64,000 bases of DNA from Sphingomonas aurantiaca (GTDB lineage: Bacteria > Pseudomonadota > Alphaproteobacteria > Sphingomonadales > Sphingomonadaceae), in contig NZ_QAOG01000001.1 in the NCBI RefSeq assembly GCF_003050705.1, positions 62,001 through 126,000 on the forward strand, read 5' to 3'. The position numbers and the translations under genes were made by a program. Position 1 is the stretch's first letter; each line of letters starts with the position of its first letter. Under the pieces are notes generated by a model that saw only the letters and a list, made by a program, of their open reading frames with translations, was not told where the DNA came from and searched no databases. Shown in pieces: positions 20,247 to 28,217 of the stretch.

Positions 20247-20340
20247 CGTTACCCCGGCGAACGCCGAGGCCCATGGTTGCGGTTTGGACCGTTAGCGGGC
20301 GCTGCGTGTCCGTGGGTCCCGGCGTTCGCCGGGATGACGG
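20247..20340. repeat. Two-armed palindromic element, family A/B intermediate
   Basis: The left arm cgttaccccggcgaacgccg and the right arm ggtcccggcgttcgccggga (then tgacg) are complementary. The core is about 45 bases. It combines the ccccggcgaa arm of family A with the gatgacg end of family B. It lies between the convergent asmA and hisN-like genes. Confidence 0.75.
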
Positions 20341-20351
20341 AAGGGGGGGAG

Positions 20352-21206
20352 TTAGTGCCCGTGTCCTTCGTGCCCGTGTCCTTCGTGGTCGGCCCCGTGG
20401 TCATGCCCGTCCTGCTGCCGGTGCATCGCCTCGAGCACGTCGTCGAGCCGCGCCGGGTCGCCGATCGCGAGCACATGGCCTTCGCTGTCGGCGGTCAGCG
20501 GGTCGCCGTTCCAGTCGCACATCATGCCGCCTGCCCCTTCGACCACCGGCACCAGCGCGGCGAAGTCGTAGATCTTGAGACCCGACTCGCACACGACGTC
20601 GAGATGCCCGCTCGCGAGCAGCCCGTAATTATAGCAGTCGCCGCCATAGACCGGGCCCTGGCGCGGATTGCCGCCCGAGATCGCCGCGACCAGCGCGAGG
20701 TACGGCGCGACGTCGACCTCGTCGAACAGGTGCGGGCTGGTGGTGGCGATCGTCGCGCCCGTCAGTTCGCGGCACATCCGCGTCCGCACGGGCACGCCGT
20801 TGAGCGTCGTCGGACGGCCCGCGACGCCGACCCAGCGTTCGCGCTGGATCGGCTGGTCGATGATCCCGAGCACCGGCCAGCCGTCCTCGACCAGCGCGAT
20901 CAGCGTCCCGAAGATCGCGCGGCCGACGGTGAAGCTGCGCGTGCCGTCGATCGGGTCGAGCACCCATTTGCGGTTGGTGACGCCAGCCTTCTCGCCATAT
21001 TCCTCGCCGATGATGCCGTCACCCGAGCGCTCGGCATCGAGCAGCCGGCGCATCGCGGCTTCGGCTTCGCGGTCGGCGCGCGTGACGGGGGACTGGTCGT
21101 CCTTGATCTCGACGCCGTGCTCGTGGCGGAAATAGGGTCGGATGACGTGGCCCGCGGCATCCGCGAGGCGGTGCGCGAGATCGATATCGGCTTGGGTCAC
21201 TGGCAT
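20352..21206 (-). CDS. hisN: Inositol monophosphatase-family phosphatase (HisN-like) with histidine-rich tail
   Basis: The 284-residue protein carries the metal-binding motifs of the family: GEEYG near residue 68, WVLDPIDGTRSF near 81-92, and GGDCYNYGLLASGHLDVV. This subgroup matches histidinol-phosphate phosphatases of actinobacteria and alphaproteobacteria, so histidine biosynthesis is the likely role. An inositol or nucleotide phosphatase is the alternative. The last 23 residues (from HRQQDGHDHG onward) hold about eight histidines in HxH patterns, which the fold does not need. It stands alone between convergent asmA and a divergent peroxiredoxin gene. Confidence 0.82.
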   Translation of the reverse strand: MPVTQADIDLAHRLADAAGHVIRPYFRHEHGVEIKDDQSPVTRADREAEAAMRRLLDAERSGDGIIGEEYGEKAGVTNRKWVLDPIDGTRSFTVGRAIFGTLIALVEDGWPVLGIIDQPIQRERWVGVAGRPTTLNGVPVRTRMCRELTGATIATTSPHLFDEVDVAPYLALVAAISGGNPRQGPVYGGDCYNYGLLASGHLDVVCESGLKIYDFAALVPVVEGAGGMMCDWNGDPLTADSEGHVLAIGDPARLDDVLEAMHRQQDGHDHGADHEGHGHEGHGH

Positions 21207-21308
21207 TGTCCCTGCCTATCGGCGACCGGCATCAGGAGCAATGGCGCGAGCAATGGACGGATCGTCCGCGGCGGCGTAGGCCGTTGCAATCCAACCGGAG
21301 TATCGTCC

Positions 21309-21845
21309 ATGCGCCTCGTCTCGACCCTCGCCACCGCCGCTCTTCTCGCCGCAACGCCGGCGTTCGCGGCGCTCGCCCCCGGCGCCAAGGCGCCCGACTT
21401 CACCACGCGCGGCGCGATCGCCGGCAAGGTGTTCACGGTGCACCTCGCCGACCAGCTGAAGAAGGGCCCGGTCGTGCTCTACTTCTTCCCCGCGGCCTAT
21501 ACCGGCGGCTGCAACGCCGAGGCGCACGCGTTTGCCGAGGCGATTCCCGCCTTCACCAAGGCTGGCGCGACGGTGATCGGCATGTCGGCGGACAATGTCG
21601 AGACGCTCAGCAAGTTCTCCGCGGAGAAGTGCGCGGGCAAGTTCGCGGTCGCCAGCGCAGGCCCCAATGTGGTCAAGGGCTATGACGTCGCGCTCGGCCA
21701 GCAGATTGCGGGTCGCGACGTGACCAAGCGCACCAGCTACGTCATCGCCAAGACCGGCCGGATCGCATTCGTGCACGACGAGATGAACCCCGCCGCGCAC
21801 GTGTCGTCGACGCTCGCCGCGGTCGAGAAACTGACGGGCAAGTAA
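21309..21845 (+). CDS. Exported peroxiredoxin (AhpC/TSA fold)
   Basis: The 178-residue protein has a signal peptide (1-20, AFA cleavage) followed by a thioredoxin-fold peroxiredoxin: PGAKAPDFTT, FFPAAYTGGCNAEAHAF with the peroxidatic Cys at 68, and TSYVIAKTGRIAFVH. A second Cys (SAEKCAGKF) could resolve. It should reduce peroxides in the periplasm. ATG 21309 is preceded by GGAG at eight bases. It is followed by a 13-base-pair hairpin at 21913-21942. Confidence 0.9.
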   Translation: MRLVSTLATAALLAATPAFAALAPGAKAPDFTTRGAIAGKVFTVHLADQLKKGPVVLYFFPAAYTGGCNAEAHAFAEAIPAFTKAGATVIGMSADNVETLSKFSAEKCAGKFAVASAGPNVVKGYDVALGQQIAGRDVTKRTSYVIAKTGRIAFVHDEMNPAAHVSSTLAAVEKLTGK

Positions 21846-21912
21846 GCGGCAGCGTCGCTCTCTCGGAATGCCCGCCTGTCCGGCATGTGCTGGTAATGAC
21901 CGGGCAATTACA

Positions 21913-21942
21913 ACCAAACCGGCAAATACTTGCCGGTTTGGT
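21913..21942. terminator. Perfect 13-bp hairpin between peroxiredoxin and GGDEF genes
   Basis: ACCAAACCGGCAA and its exact complement TTGCCGGTTTGGT are separated by the loop ATAC. There is no T-tract on either side, so it may be a U-less terminator, an RNA-stability element, or an operator. It is not a member of the REP-like families. Confidence 0.55.
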
Positions 21943-21998
21943 GACGTAATCCTAACGCTTTCGGGTGTATCGGGCGATCTGGAAAGGCGGGGGACGTA

Positions 21999-23054
21999 AT
22001 GCGCGACGTACAGGCGGCCAGACCGATGGCCGGGTCATTGCAGGACGCCTCGCTGTTCCAACGGATCGGCCGGTTTCTCGACGAGCAGAAACTGAGCCCC
22101 GATCCGGCGCATTATGCGTTCGCCTTCGCCGTCCTGTCGGCACCCGATAGCGAGCTTGCAAAGGCGGTACGGGAGCATACCGATCTCGACCTGCGATTGA
22201 CCAGGCAGGATATCGAACGGCTCGGCGGCCGGGTGGTCGAGGGGCCGCCCCCTGCCCTTGCGCGGTCGGCTGCGGATACCGCCGGACCCAGCCTTGCCGA
22301 CCGGACCGATTCGGCGATCGCGCTGGTGATCGAGACCCAGCAACAGGTCGACGGGTTCGCGCAGATCGTCCGGACGATCCAGGCCGAGACCGAGGATTTC
22401 GGGCATGACCTGGCAAAGAGCGCGGCGGCGCTCACGCAGCTCGCCGAGCTGGACGAGATCACGCGAATCACGAGCTCGATGATCGCCAGGATCCACGACA
22501 GCGAGGTCCGGCTGGCGCTGGCCACCGCCGAAACCGATGCGCTGCGCTCGAAACTGGCGGAGGCGCGCGACACGGCGCGGCGCGACGTGCTGACGGGCCT
22601 GCCCAATAGGCGCGCGTTCGAGGAGGCCTATGCCGCGCGCGATGCGAAGGCGGGGCCCTATTGCCTCGCGGTCTGCGACATCGACCGGTTCAAGCGCGTC
22701 AACGACATCCACGGCCACAGCGTCGGCGACCGCGTGCTGACCGCGATCGGCCAGGCGATGGCGGCCGAATGCGCGCCGCATCTGGTCGTGCGCCACGGCG
22801 GTGAGGAATTCGCCGTGCTGCTCGCCGGGCTGAGCCTGTCCGACGCGGCGGCGCTGCTCGATTCGGTGCGCGCGGTCGTCGCGGCCAAGCGGTTCCGCAA
22901 CCGCGAGACCGATACCCCGCTCGGGACCATCACCTTTTCGGCCGGCGTTACCGCGATCCACGCCGCCGAACCCGCCGAAGCTGCGTTCCTGCGCGCAGAC
23001 CGCCTGCTTTATGCCGCCAAGGAGCATGGCCGCGACCAGATTTGCGCGGGCTGA
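21999..23054 (+). CDS. Diguanylate cyclase (GGDEF domain)
   Basis: The 351-residue soluble protein has an uncharacterised N-terminal region (1-190, predicted largely helical). A GGDEF domain follows, starting at DVLTGLPNRRAFEEAY and containing the active-site motif RHGGEEFAVLLAG. It should make cyclic di-GMP from GTP. The RxxD inhibitory site is not visible five residues before GGEEF, so product inhibition may be absent. No membrane span or known sensor domain is seen; the N-terminal region may be the sensory part. The start is ATG 21999 after GGCGGGGG. Confidence 0.9.
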   Translation: MRDVQAARPMAGSLQDASLFQRIGRFLDEQKLSPDPAHYAFAFAVLSAPDSELAKAVREHTDLDLRLTRQDIERLGGRVVEGPPPALARSAADTAGPSLADRTDSAIALVIETQQQVDGFAQIVRTIQAETEDFGHDLAKSAAALTQLAELDEITRITSSMIARIHDSEVRLALATAETDALRSKLAEARDTARRDVLTGLPNRRAFEEAYAARDAKAGPYCLAVCDIDRFKRVNDIHGHSVGDRVLTAIGQAMAAECAPHLVVRHGGEEFAVLLAGLSLSDAAALLDSVRAVVAAKRFRNRETDTPLGTITFSAGVTAIHAAEPAEAAFLRADRLLYAAKEHGRDQICAG

Positions 23055-23086
23055 TCCCGGTAGTTGGTGGAATCTACGATCATTTA

Positions 23087-23103
23087 CTGGTGGATTTCAC
23101 CAG
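23087..23103. promoter_or_regulatory. Small inverted repeat downstream of the GGDEF gene
   Basis: CTGGTG-GATTT-CACCAG is a perfect 6-base inverted repeat with a 5-base spacer, 33 bases after the GGDEF stop and about 125 bases before two tiny ORFs. It could be a weak terminator or an operator; no T-tract follows. Confidence 0.3.
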
Positions 23104-23227
23104 TTGGCGGTCGAGCATAACGGAAAAATCAAGTAAATCAGCGCGTTCCGAAATTGGCACGGCGCATGCAAATCCCTCGATATCGGCAACCGGATGGTCC
23201 GGAGCCTGAAAATCGAGGATAATCACC

Positions 23228-23338
23228 ATGTCGTTCCGTTTCGAAGCCGCCCAGCGCATCGCCGTCTCGTTCGTCGGCGCGGTCCTCTTCGCCGCGATCG
23301 CTGTCACCTCCGCCACGCCGATCATCCCGATCGCCTGA
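23228..23338 (+). CDS. Tiny membrane protein (36 residues), unknown
   Basis: This ORF begins MSFRFEAAQRIAVSF and continues as one hydrophobic span (about residues 11-30), ending TPIIPIA. GAGGAT lies nine bases upstream. It is followed 23 bases later by a second tiny membrane ORF with its own strong ribosome site. The arrangement of two well-initiated, membrane-type mini-ORFs in an otherwise empty gap supports real genes. I do not recognise a named family. Confidence 0.55.
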   Translation: MSFRFEAAQRIAVSFVGAVLFAAIAVTSATPIIPIA

Positions 23339-23361
23339 TCCCGTTTCACAGGAGAGCCATC

Positions 23362-23448
23362 ATGGGTCGCAGCATCCTTATCGGGCTTGCCGCCTTCTCG
23401 ACCACCATCCTGCTGATCGTCACGCATAGCGGCGCGGCGCTGGTCTGA
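23362..23448 (+). CDS. Tiny membrane protein (28 residues), unknown
   Basis: This ORF begins MGRSILIGLAAFSTTILLIV and ends THSGAALV, so nearly the whole chain is one membrane span. AGGAG lies seven bases upstream of ATG 23362, the best ribosome site in the region. It is probably co-translated with the ORF at 23228. The end is 15 bases from the stop of the convergent PEBP gene. Confidence 0.55.
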   Translation: MGRSILIGLAAFSTTILLIVTHSGAALV

Positions 23449-23463
23449 CGTCAGCGCGTCGGG

Positions 23464-24096
23464 TTACGCCGACGCAGTCACGCCTACCGGACCGACCGGC
23501 GCCTCGGTCTCGCGCGAGTAGGTCCCGATCAACAATCCCGCCGCCAGGACATGCCCGCTTATGGCGTCGATCACCGCCGAGCGTCCAGGGGTCTCACCGA
23601 CCGCGCCGGCGCCCGCATCGACCGCAAACAGCTGAAATGCGTAGCGATGCTCGCCATGCCCACTGGGCGGATCGGGCGGCAACCAGCCTTCGCGCAGATA
23701 GGAATTACGACCGACGTCGCTCCCGGCGGACTCGGCGCCCGCCGCGTCACCAGCGCCATCGGCGACGATCGCACCCTCGGGCAGGCGCCCTGCATCGGCG
23801 TCGAGCCCCCATATGATCGCGTGGACGAGCGGTTGCGGAGTCGGCGCGTCGGCATCCTCGACGATCAGCACCATATGCGCGGTTCCGGCCGGCGGTGCGT
23901 TCCAGACGAGCGGTGGTGAGACGCCTTCGCCGTCGGCGGTGAAGCGCGGTGGCATCCGGGCTTCGTGCGCGAACGCCGGGCTGTTCAGGTCGAGCGTCTC
24001 GAAACTGGTACCGAGCTGGGCGATCGCGAGTTTGTCGGCGCCCGCGCGCAGACCGCTCATCGCGTGGCCGAGCCAGGCCGGGATATGCTCGAGCAT
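23464..24096 (-). CDS. YbhB/YbcL-family PEBP protein (Raf kinase inhibitor-like)
   Basis: The 210-residue protein has the bacterial PEBP pattern: SPPLVWNAPPAGTAHMVLIVEDADAP, then PLVHAIIWGLDADAGRLPEGA, then the anion-binding YLREGWLPPDPPSGHGEHRYAFQLFAV. The function of bacterial members is unclear; ligand binding is inferred from the fold. No signal peptide is seen, so it should be cytoplasmic. A lipoprotein gene ends upstream (24100) on the same strand, three bases away, so the two form an operon. Confidence 0.9.
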   Translation of the reverse strand: MLEHIPAWLGHAMSGLRAGADKLAIAQLGTSFETLDLNSPAFAHEARMPPRFTADGEGVSPPLVWNAPPAGTAHMVLIVEDADAPTPQPLVHAIIWGLDADAGRLPEGAIVADGAGDAAGAESAGSDVGRNSYLREGWLPPDPPSGHGEHRYAFQLFAVDAGAGAVGETPGRSAVIDAISGHVLAAGLLIGTYSRETEAPVGPVGVTASA

Positions 24097-24099
24097 CTT

Positions 24100-24609
24100 C
24101 TATCCTTCCGAAGGGCAGGTTTCGGCACGGCGTACGGGGGCGGCGCCGTCATACCAGTCGCTGCGCGTGCCCATCGTCGCGGCATCGTGGTAGCAGACCT
24201 GGGTCTTGGCCGCCTTGCTGTCGACGATCACCGTCCAGTTGTGATCGCCGCAATTATGCTCCTCGCAGCCCCAGGCGGCGACTCGCTCGCCCATCCTGAA
24301 CACCGGTGTGGCGGGTCCCGACCGACCCCGGATCGTCTCGCGCAGCTTGGCATCGCCGACCGCCGTCACGAGCCCCGAGGCGACATCGGTGCGATCGTAA
24401 AACGCGACCCCGCCGACCGCGTCATGCGGGTATTTGCCGACATAGGCGGTGATCGGCGTGGTCTGCGCCTGCCCCGGGAGCGGCGTCGGCGCGCGCGTCT
24501 GCGGCGGCGTGAAATTGCCCGCGGCCAACGTGTCGGTCGGATCGTCCTTCTGCCCGCAACCACCCAGCAGCGGGAGGGCGAGCATCGCGACCATCATCAT
24601 CGTCTTCAT
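24100..24609 (-). CDS. Putative lipoprotein, unknown function
   Basis: The 169-residue protein has a lipoprotein signal (MKTMMMVAMLALPLLGGCGQ, lipobox LGGC with Cys at 18). A Pro/Thr-rich linker and a domain with four further cysteines (WGCEEHNCGDHNW, TQVCYHD, ETCPSEG) follow, probably disulfide-bonded. It should be anchored in the envelope. It precedes the PEBP gene with a three-base gap. I do not recognise the domain. Confidence 0.75.
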   Translation of the reverse strand: MKTMMMVAMLALPLLGGCGQKDDPTDTLAAGNFTPPQTRAPTPLPGQAQTTPITAYVGKYPHDAVGGVAFYDRTDVASGLVTAVGDAKLRETIRGRSGPATPVFRMGERVAAWGCEEHNCGDHNWTVIVDSKAAKTQVCYHDAATMGTRSDWYDGAAPVRRAETCPSEG

Positions 24610-24689
24610 GCGCCATCCTCTTCTTCGTCGATCAACGCATCGGCGCTTCCAGGGGTTGCGTCGAGCGCGATCGCGACCATCTCGCGGGC

Positions 24690-25103
24690 ATGTCGCAGGA
24701 CCTGACCCGCTTCGTCGCCGCGCAGGACGGCGTGTACCGCCAGGCGATCGCCGAACTGCGCGCCGGCGCCAAACGCAGCCACTGGATGTGGTTCATCTTT
24801 CCGCAGATCGCAGGGCTTGGCCAGAGCGCGATGGCGCGGACCTATGCGATCGCCGATGCGGACGAGGCTCGGGCGTATCTGGCGCACCCGGTGCTCGGGC
24901 CGCGGCTGATCGAGGCGACGGAGGTCGTGACCGCAGCGCAGGGCTCGGCAGAGGCGATTCTCGGGGGCATCGATGCGGTGAAGCTGCGCTCGTCGATGAC
25001 GCTGTTCGCCGCGGTCGCCGAAGGGCCGGCGCCGTTCCGCGCGGCGCTCGCGCGGTTCTTCGACGGGGTCGAGGACGCGGCGACATTGCGCCTGCTGCGA
25101 TAA
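24690..25103 (+). CDS. DUF1810 family protein
   Basis: The 137-residue protein begins MSQDLTRFVAAQDGVYRQAI and has the DUF1810 signature KRSHWMWFIFPQIAGLGQS and ARAYLAHPVLGPRL. The family is widespread and uncharacterised; older databases call it calpastatin, with no functional support. It is divergent from the lipoprotein gene and followed by a small lysine-rich ORF. Confidence 0.9.
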   Translation: MSQDLTRFVAAQDGVYRQAIAELRAGAKRSHWMWFIFPQIAGLGQSAMARTYAIADADEARAYLAHPVLGPRLIEATEVVTAAQGSAEAILGGIDAVKLRSSMTLFAAVAEGPAPFRAALARFFDGVEDAATLRLLR

Positions 25104-25169
25104 CAGGCGCGCCTCGCCCTATAAGGGTGTAGGACCGGGTCGAGGCCTCCCGCCTCACGAGGTGTCGTC

Positions 25170-25295
25170 ATGGCCAAGAGCCAGAAGAAATCGAACAAGG
25201 AAGTCCGCAAGCCCAAGGCCGAAAAAGCGCCCAAGGCAAACGCGTCGAACCCGACCTCCAAGGGCAAGGCCGTGGAGATGACGACGCTCAACTGA
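25170..25295 (+). CDS. Small lysine-rich conserved protein (41 residues)
   Basis: The protein begins MAKSQKKSNKEVRKPKAEKA and ends GKAVEMTTLN. It is very basic at the N-terminus and looks disordered. Short proteins opening MAKSQ(K/R)xSNxEVRKPK are common in proteobacteria, which supports a real gene; their role is unknown. GAGGTG precedes ATG 25170. It is followed by a strong hairpin (25307-25349). Confidence 0.75.
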   Translation: MAKSQKKSNKEVRKPKAEKAPKANASNPTSKGKAVEMTTLN

Positions 25296-25306
25296 GCGTC
25301 CGTCGC

Positions 25307-25349
25307 GCCCATCGCCTGCCCCCATCCAAGGATGGGAGAGGCGATGGGC
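25307..25349. terminator. Nested hairpin between convergent genes
   Basis: The outer stem GCCCATCGCCT / AGGCGATGGGC encloses an inner stem CCCATCC-AA-GGATGGG. It lies in the 68-base gap between the convergent lysine-rich ORF and ccmB, so it probably ends transcription from both sides. No clear T-tract is present. Confidence 0.6.
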
Positions 25350-25363
25350 AGGCCGCCCCCCAG

Positions 25364-26005
25364 TTAGTCTAGCGCCGCCCGGATCGCCGCCGCGGCGATG
25401 AACGGCGCGCCTGCGACCAGCACGAGGCTGACCGCCGCGAGCAGCTTGATCGCGCCGGCCCCGCCCGCCGCATCGAGCGTCCCCGCGCCGAAGATGAGCA
25501 GCGGCACCGCGAGCGGCAGCATCACCAGCCCGGTCACCGCACCACCGCCCCGCACGCCCGCGACGAGCGCGCTGGTGACGACCGCGAGCGCCGCCAATCC
25601 CGGCGTGCCGATCGCCAACCCGATCTCGACCCGAAGCAGCGTCTCCGCCGACAGGTTGAGCAGCCCCGCCGCGAGGATCGCGGCCAGCATCAGCGGCGGC
25701 CCGAAACTGAGCCAATGCGCGATCGTCTTGGCCATCGCGACGGACACCATCGACAGCCCGCGCACCGCGAACTGGTCGAAGATCCCCGCCTCAAGGTCCG
25801 GCCCGACCAGCCGCTCGACCGGCAGCAGCGCGGCAAGCAGCGCCGCGGTCCAGATCACGCCGCCGCCGATCCGTGCGAGCAACGCCGCATCGGGGCCGAT
25901 CGCGAACGGGAACAGCGTCGCCACCAGCAGGAAGAACGCGACGACCAGCGTGGCGCCCCCGCTCGACACGCTGCGTCGCAGATCGCGGCGGATGAGCGCG
26001 ATCAC
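25364..26005 (-). CDS. ccmB: Heme exporter membrane subunit CcmB
   Basis: The 213-residue protein has about six membrane spans. It begins MIALIRRDLRRSVSSGG and contains the family segments PVERLVGPDLEAGIFDQ and LTVSSAL-like MLPLAVPLLIFGAGTLDAA. With CcmA it forms the ABC unit of cytochrome c maturation system I, which releases holo-CcmE. GTG 26005 overlaps the ccmA stop by four bases. No ccmC or ccmD is adjacent, so the rest of the system must lie elsewhere. Confidence 0.9.
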   Translation of the reverse strand: MIALIRRDLRRSVSSGGATLVVAFFLLVATLFPFAIGPDAALLARIGGGVIWTAALLAALLPVERLVGPDLEAGIFDQFAVRGLSMVSVAMAKTIAHWLSFGPPLMLAAILAAGLLNLSAETLLRVEIGLAIGTPGLAALAVVTSALVAGVRGGGAVTGLVMLPLAVPLLIFGAGTLDAAGGAGAIKLLAAVSLVLVAGAPFIAAAAIRAALD

Positions 26006-26574
26006 AGCGCGATCTCCTGCGCGCCCGGCAGCCCGAGCGGGAGGTGGGTGGCGACCAGCGCGATGCCTCCGCCTGCACGGTGCCGCGCGATCACCGCCTC
26101 CAGCCTGGCGACAGAGACTGAGTCGAGCCCGTTGGCGGGTTCGTCGAGCAGCCAGACGGGCGCCTCGCTGGCCGCGACGCGCGCGATCGACGCGCGCCGG
26201 CGTTGACCGGTCGAGAGCAGGCGAATGGGAATGTCCGCCAGCGCATCGAGATCGAGCGCCCGTACCGCGCGGGCGACGCGCGCGTCCGGATCGGGTGCGC
26301 GGTCGAGGCTGGCCCAGAAGCGGAGCGCGGCGACCAGCGGGCGCTCCGCGTCGAGCGCTGCCGCTTCGGTGAGCAGCGCCTTGTCCCCGTCGCAGGCGAC
26401 ACGCCCCTCGAACGGCGCGAGCAGGCCGGCGGCGATCCGGATCAGGCTGGATTTTCCGACCCCGTTCGGGCCGGTGACGATCGCGGCATCACCGGCGGCA
26501 AGATCGAACGACACATGCGAGAACAGTAACCGTCCGCCCCGCACGCATGCGACGTCGCGAAAGCCCAGGCTCAC
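26002..26574 (-). CDS. ccmA: Heme exporter ATP-binding subunit CcmA
   Basis: The 190-residue ABC ATPase has Walker A GPNGVGKSS, signature LSTGQRRRASIARV, Walker B VWLLDEPANGLD and the H-loop in VATHLPL. The short length and the pairing with ccmB identify it. GTG 26574 overlaps the stop of the upstream metallopeptidase gene (GTGA), and its own stop overlaps ccmB in the same way. The three genes are therefore likely one translationally coupled unit. Confidence 0.9.
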   Translation of the reverse strand: MSLGFRDVACVRGGRLLFSHVSFDLAAGDAAIVTGPNGVGKSSLIRIAAGLLAPFEGRVACDGDKALLTEAAALDAERPLVAALRFWASLDRAPDPDARVARAVRALDLDALADIPIRLLSTGQRRRASIARVAASEAPVWLLDEPANGLDSVSVARLEAVIARHRAGGGIALVATHLPLGLPGAQEIAL

Positions 26575-26993
26575 GCCGCCGGATCTTCCACATCGTCCTC
26601 CAGCGCGTGCATGTCGTCGTCGCTGAGGCCGAAATGATGGCCGATCTCGTGGATCGTCACATGCGCGACGAGATCGTCGATGCGGACGCCGGTGTCGATC
26701 CATTCCTCCAGGATCGCCCGGCGGTAGAGGACGATGCGATCGGGCATCGCGCCTGAATCCATCGACGATTTCTCGCCGAGCGGGCGGCCATGATAGAGGC
26801 CCGAGAGGTCGAGCGGGTGCTCGAGCCCGAGCGCGGCGAGCGTCTCGTCGTCGGCAAAGTCCTCGACCGCGAAGACGATGTCGCCGAGATGCTGCGCGAA
26901 CTGCGCGGGCAGCCTGGCAATCGTCGCCCGCGCGATGGCCTCGATCGCGTCGGCATCGGGGGCTTCCCCCCGGAATGGTGCTTGCCCGCTCAT
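26571..26993 (-). CDS. Minimal zincin-like metallopeptidase family protein (HEIGHH)
   Basis: The 140-residue protein has the zinc motif [11 protein letters not shown] (HExxH with a downstream Asp) near the C-terminus. The preceding segments ([23 protein letters not shown]) are typical of the PF06262-type family. The fold suggests a minimal protease; activity is unproven. ATG 26993 is chosen; ATG 27005, adding MAGG, is an alternative. It overlaps ccmA by four bases and diverges from the pterin dehydratase gene. Confidence 0.85.
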   Translation of the reverse strand: MSGQAPFRGEAPDADAIEAIARATIARLPAQFAQHLGDIVFAVEDFADDETLAALGLEHPLDLSGLYHGRPLGEKSSMDSGAMPDRIVLYRRAILEEWIDTGVRIDDLVAHVTIHEIGHHFGLSDDDMHALEDDVEDPAA

Positions 26994-27041
26994 CCCGCCA
27001 GCCATAGTCGTTGGCGAACCAAGGCGGCAAGGGAGAGCCCG

Positions 27042-27338
27042 ATGATCGAAGCGCTGAACGATACGGAACGGGCCGAGGCCCTCGATGGCCTCGACGAGTG
27101 GGATTATGACGATGCGCGCGACGCGATCACGCGGACGATCGTGTTCGCCGATTTCGTCGAGGCGTTCGGTTTCATGACTCAGGTCGCGCTGATCGCCGAG
27201 CGCGCGAACCATCATCCCGAATGGAAGAACGTGTGGAACCGGGTGGAAATCCTGCTGACCACGCACGACGCCGGCGGCCTGTCCCCGCGCGACATCGAGA
27301 TGGCCGAAGCGATCGACGCGATCGTCGGCGACGCGTGA
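27042..27338 (+). CDS. phhB: Pterin-4a-carbinolamine dehydratase
   Basis: The 98-residue protein has the family motif [28 protein letters not shown], with the catalytic His pair and the downstream His. It dehydrates 4a-hydroxytetrahydropterin after aromatic amino acid hydroxylation. No phenylalanine hydroxylase gene is adjacent, so a distant partner or a different role is possible. ATG 27042 is preceded by GGGAGAG; the longer open frame upstream is a shadow of the metallopeptidase gene. Confidence 0.92.
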   Translation: MIEALNDTERAEALDGLDEWDYDDARDAITRTIVFADFVEAFGFMTQVALIAERANHHPEWKNVWNRVEILLTTHDAGGLSPRDIEMAEAIDAIVGDA

Positions 27339-27370
27339 CGCGCGCGTTGCGCTGAGGCGTCGGCGCGGCG

Positions 27371-28165
27371 TTACTGCGGCTCGCGCAGGGTCCGCCGCAT
27401 CCGCTTGCGCAAGCTGCCGGGCATCCACCGCGCGGCGAACGCCATGCGGTGCGCGGTCTTGCCGACCAGCGTATGGACCTTGTCGCCGTGCACCGCGGCC
27501 CATGCCGCCTCGGCGACCTTCTCGACCCCGGTCAGCTCCAGCCCTGCCCCTGTCACCGTCTCGCGGATCGAGCGGTTGCTGCCGCCGGCGCCCGTGTCGA
27601 GCAGCGGCGTGTCGATGAAGCTCGGCACGATCGAGCGCACCTTGATGCCGTCCGCCGCCCATTCGCCGTCGAGCGCCTCGGTGAGCGCGCGCACGCCGAA
27701 CTTGGTCGCCGAATAGGGCGCGAGGCCCGACGACCCGTAGATCGCCGAGGCGGAGGCAGTGTTGAGCAGGCACGATCCGGGCGTCCGCTTGAGATAGGCA
27801 TGGCCGATCCGCGCGCCATTGAGCACGCCGACCAGGTTGATCGCGATCACCCGGTCGATCTCGGCGAAGTCGGTCTCCGCGAGCGGCCCGCCCGAGCCGA
27901 TGCCCGCATTGTTGAACAGCACGTCGAGCCGTCCACCGGTGGTCGCGACGAACGCATCGAGCGTCGTCACCCAGGCCTCGCGGTCGCGGACGTCCATCTG
28001 GTAGGCGCTCGCCATTCTCGCCGGCAGCAGCGCCGTGGTTTCCGCAAGCCCGCACGCGTTGACGTCGGCCAGCCCGACCCGCCAGCCCTTGCTTGCGAAC
28101 AGGATCGCGGTGGCGCGGCCGATCCCCGACCCACCGCCGGTGATGAAAATGCTCTGCTGGGTCAT
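27371..28165 (-). CDS. Short-chain dehydrogenase/reductase
   Basis: The 264-residue classical SDR has the nucleotide-binding motif GGGSGIG (10-16), NNAG in the middle, and the active site Ser (NTASASAIYG) plus YSATK. An Asp after the second strand (LADVNA) suggests a preference for NAD(H). The C-terminal basic tail (RKRMRRTLREPQ) is typical of membrane-surface SDRs. The substrate is unknown. It converges with phhB and diverges from the OpuC-type ABC operon. Confidence 0.88.
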   Translation of the reverse strand: MTQQSIFITGGGSGIGRATAILFASKGWRVGLADVNACGLAETTALLPARMASAYQMDVRDREAWVTTLDAFVATTGGRLDVLFNNAGIGSGGPLAETDFAEIDRVIAINLVGVLNGARIGHAYLKRTPGSCLLNTASASAIYGSSGLAPYSATKFGVRALTEALDGEWAADGIKVRSIVPSFIDTPLLDTGAGGSNRSIRETVTGAGLELTGVEKVAEAAWAAVHGDKVHTLVGKTAHRMAFAARWMPGSLRKRMRRTLREPQ

Positions 28166-28217
28166 GGCGCCGCTCCTGATTTGATTTTCCGGTATGTTTC
28201 CCGCATCCTACCGCAAC

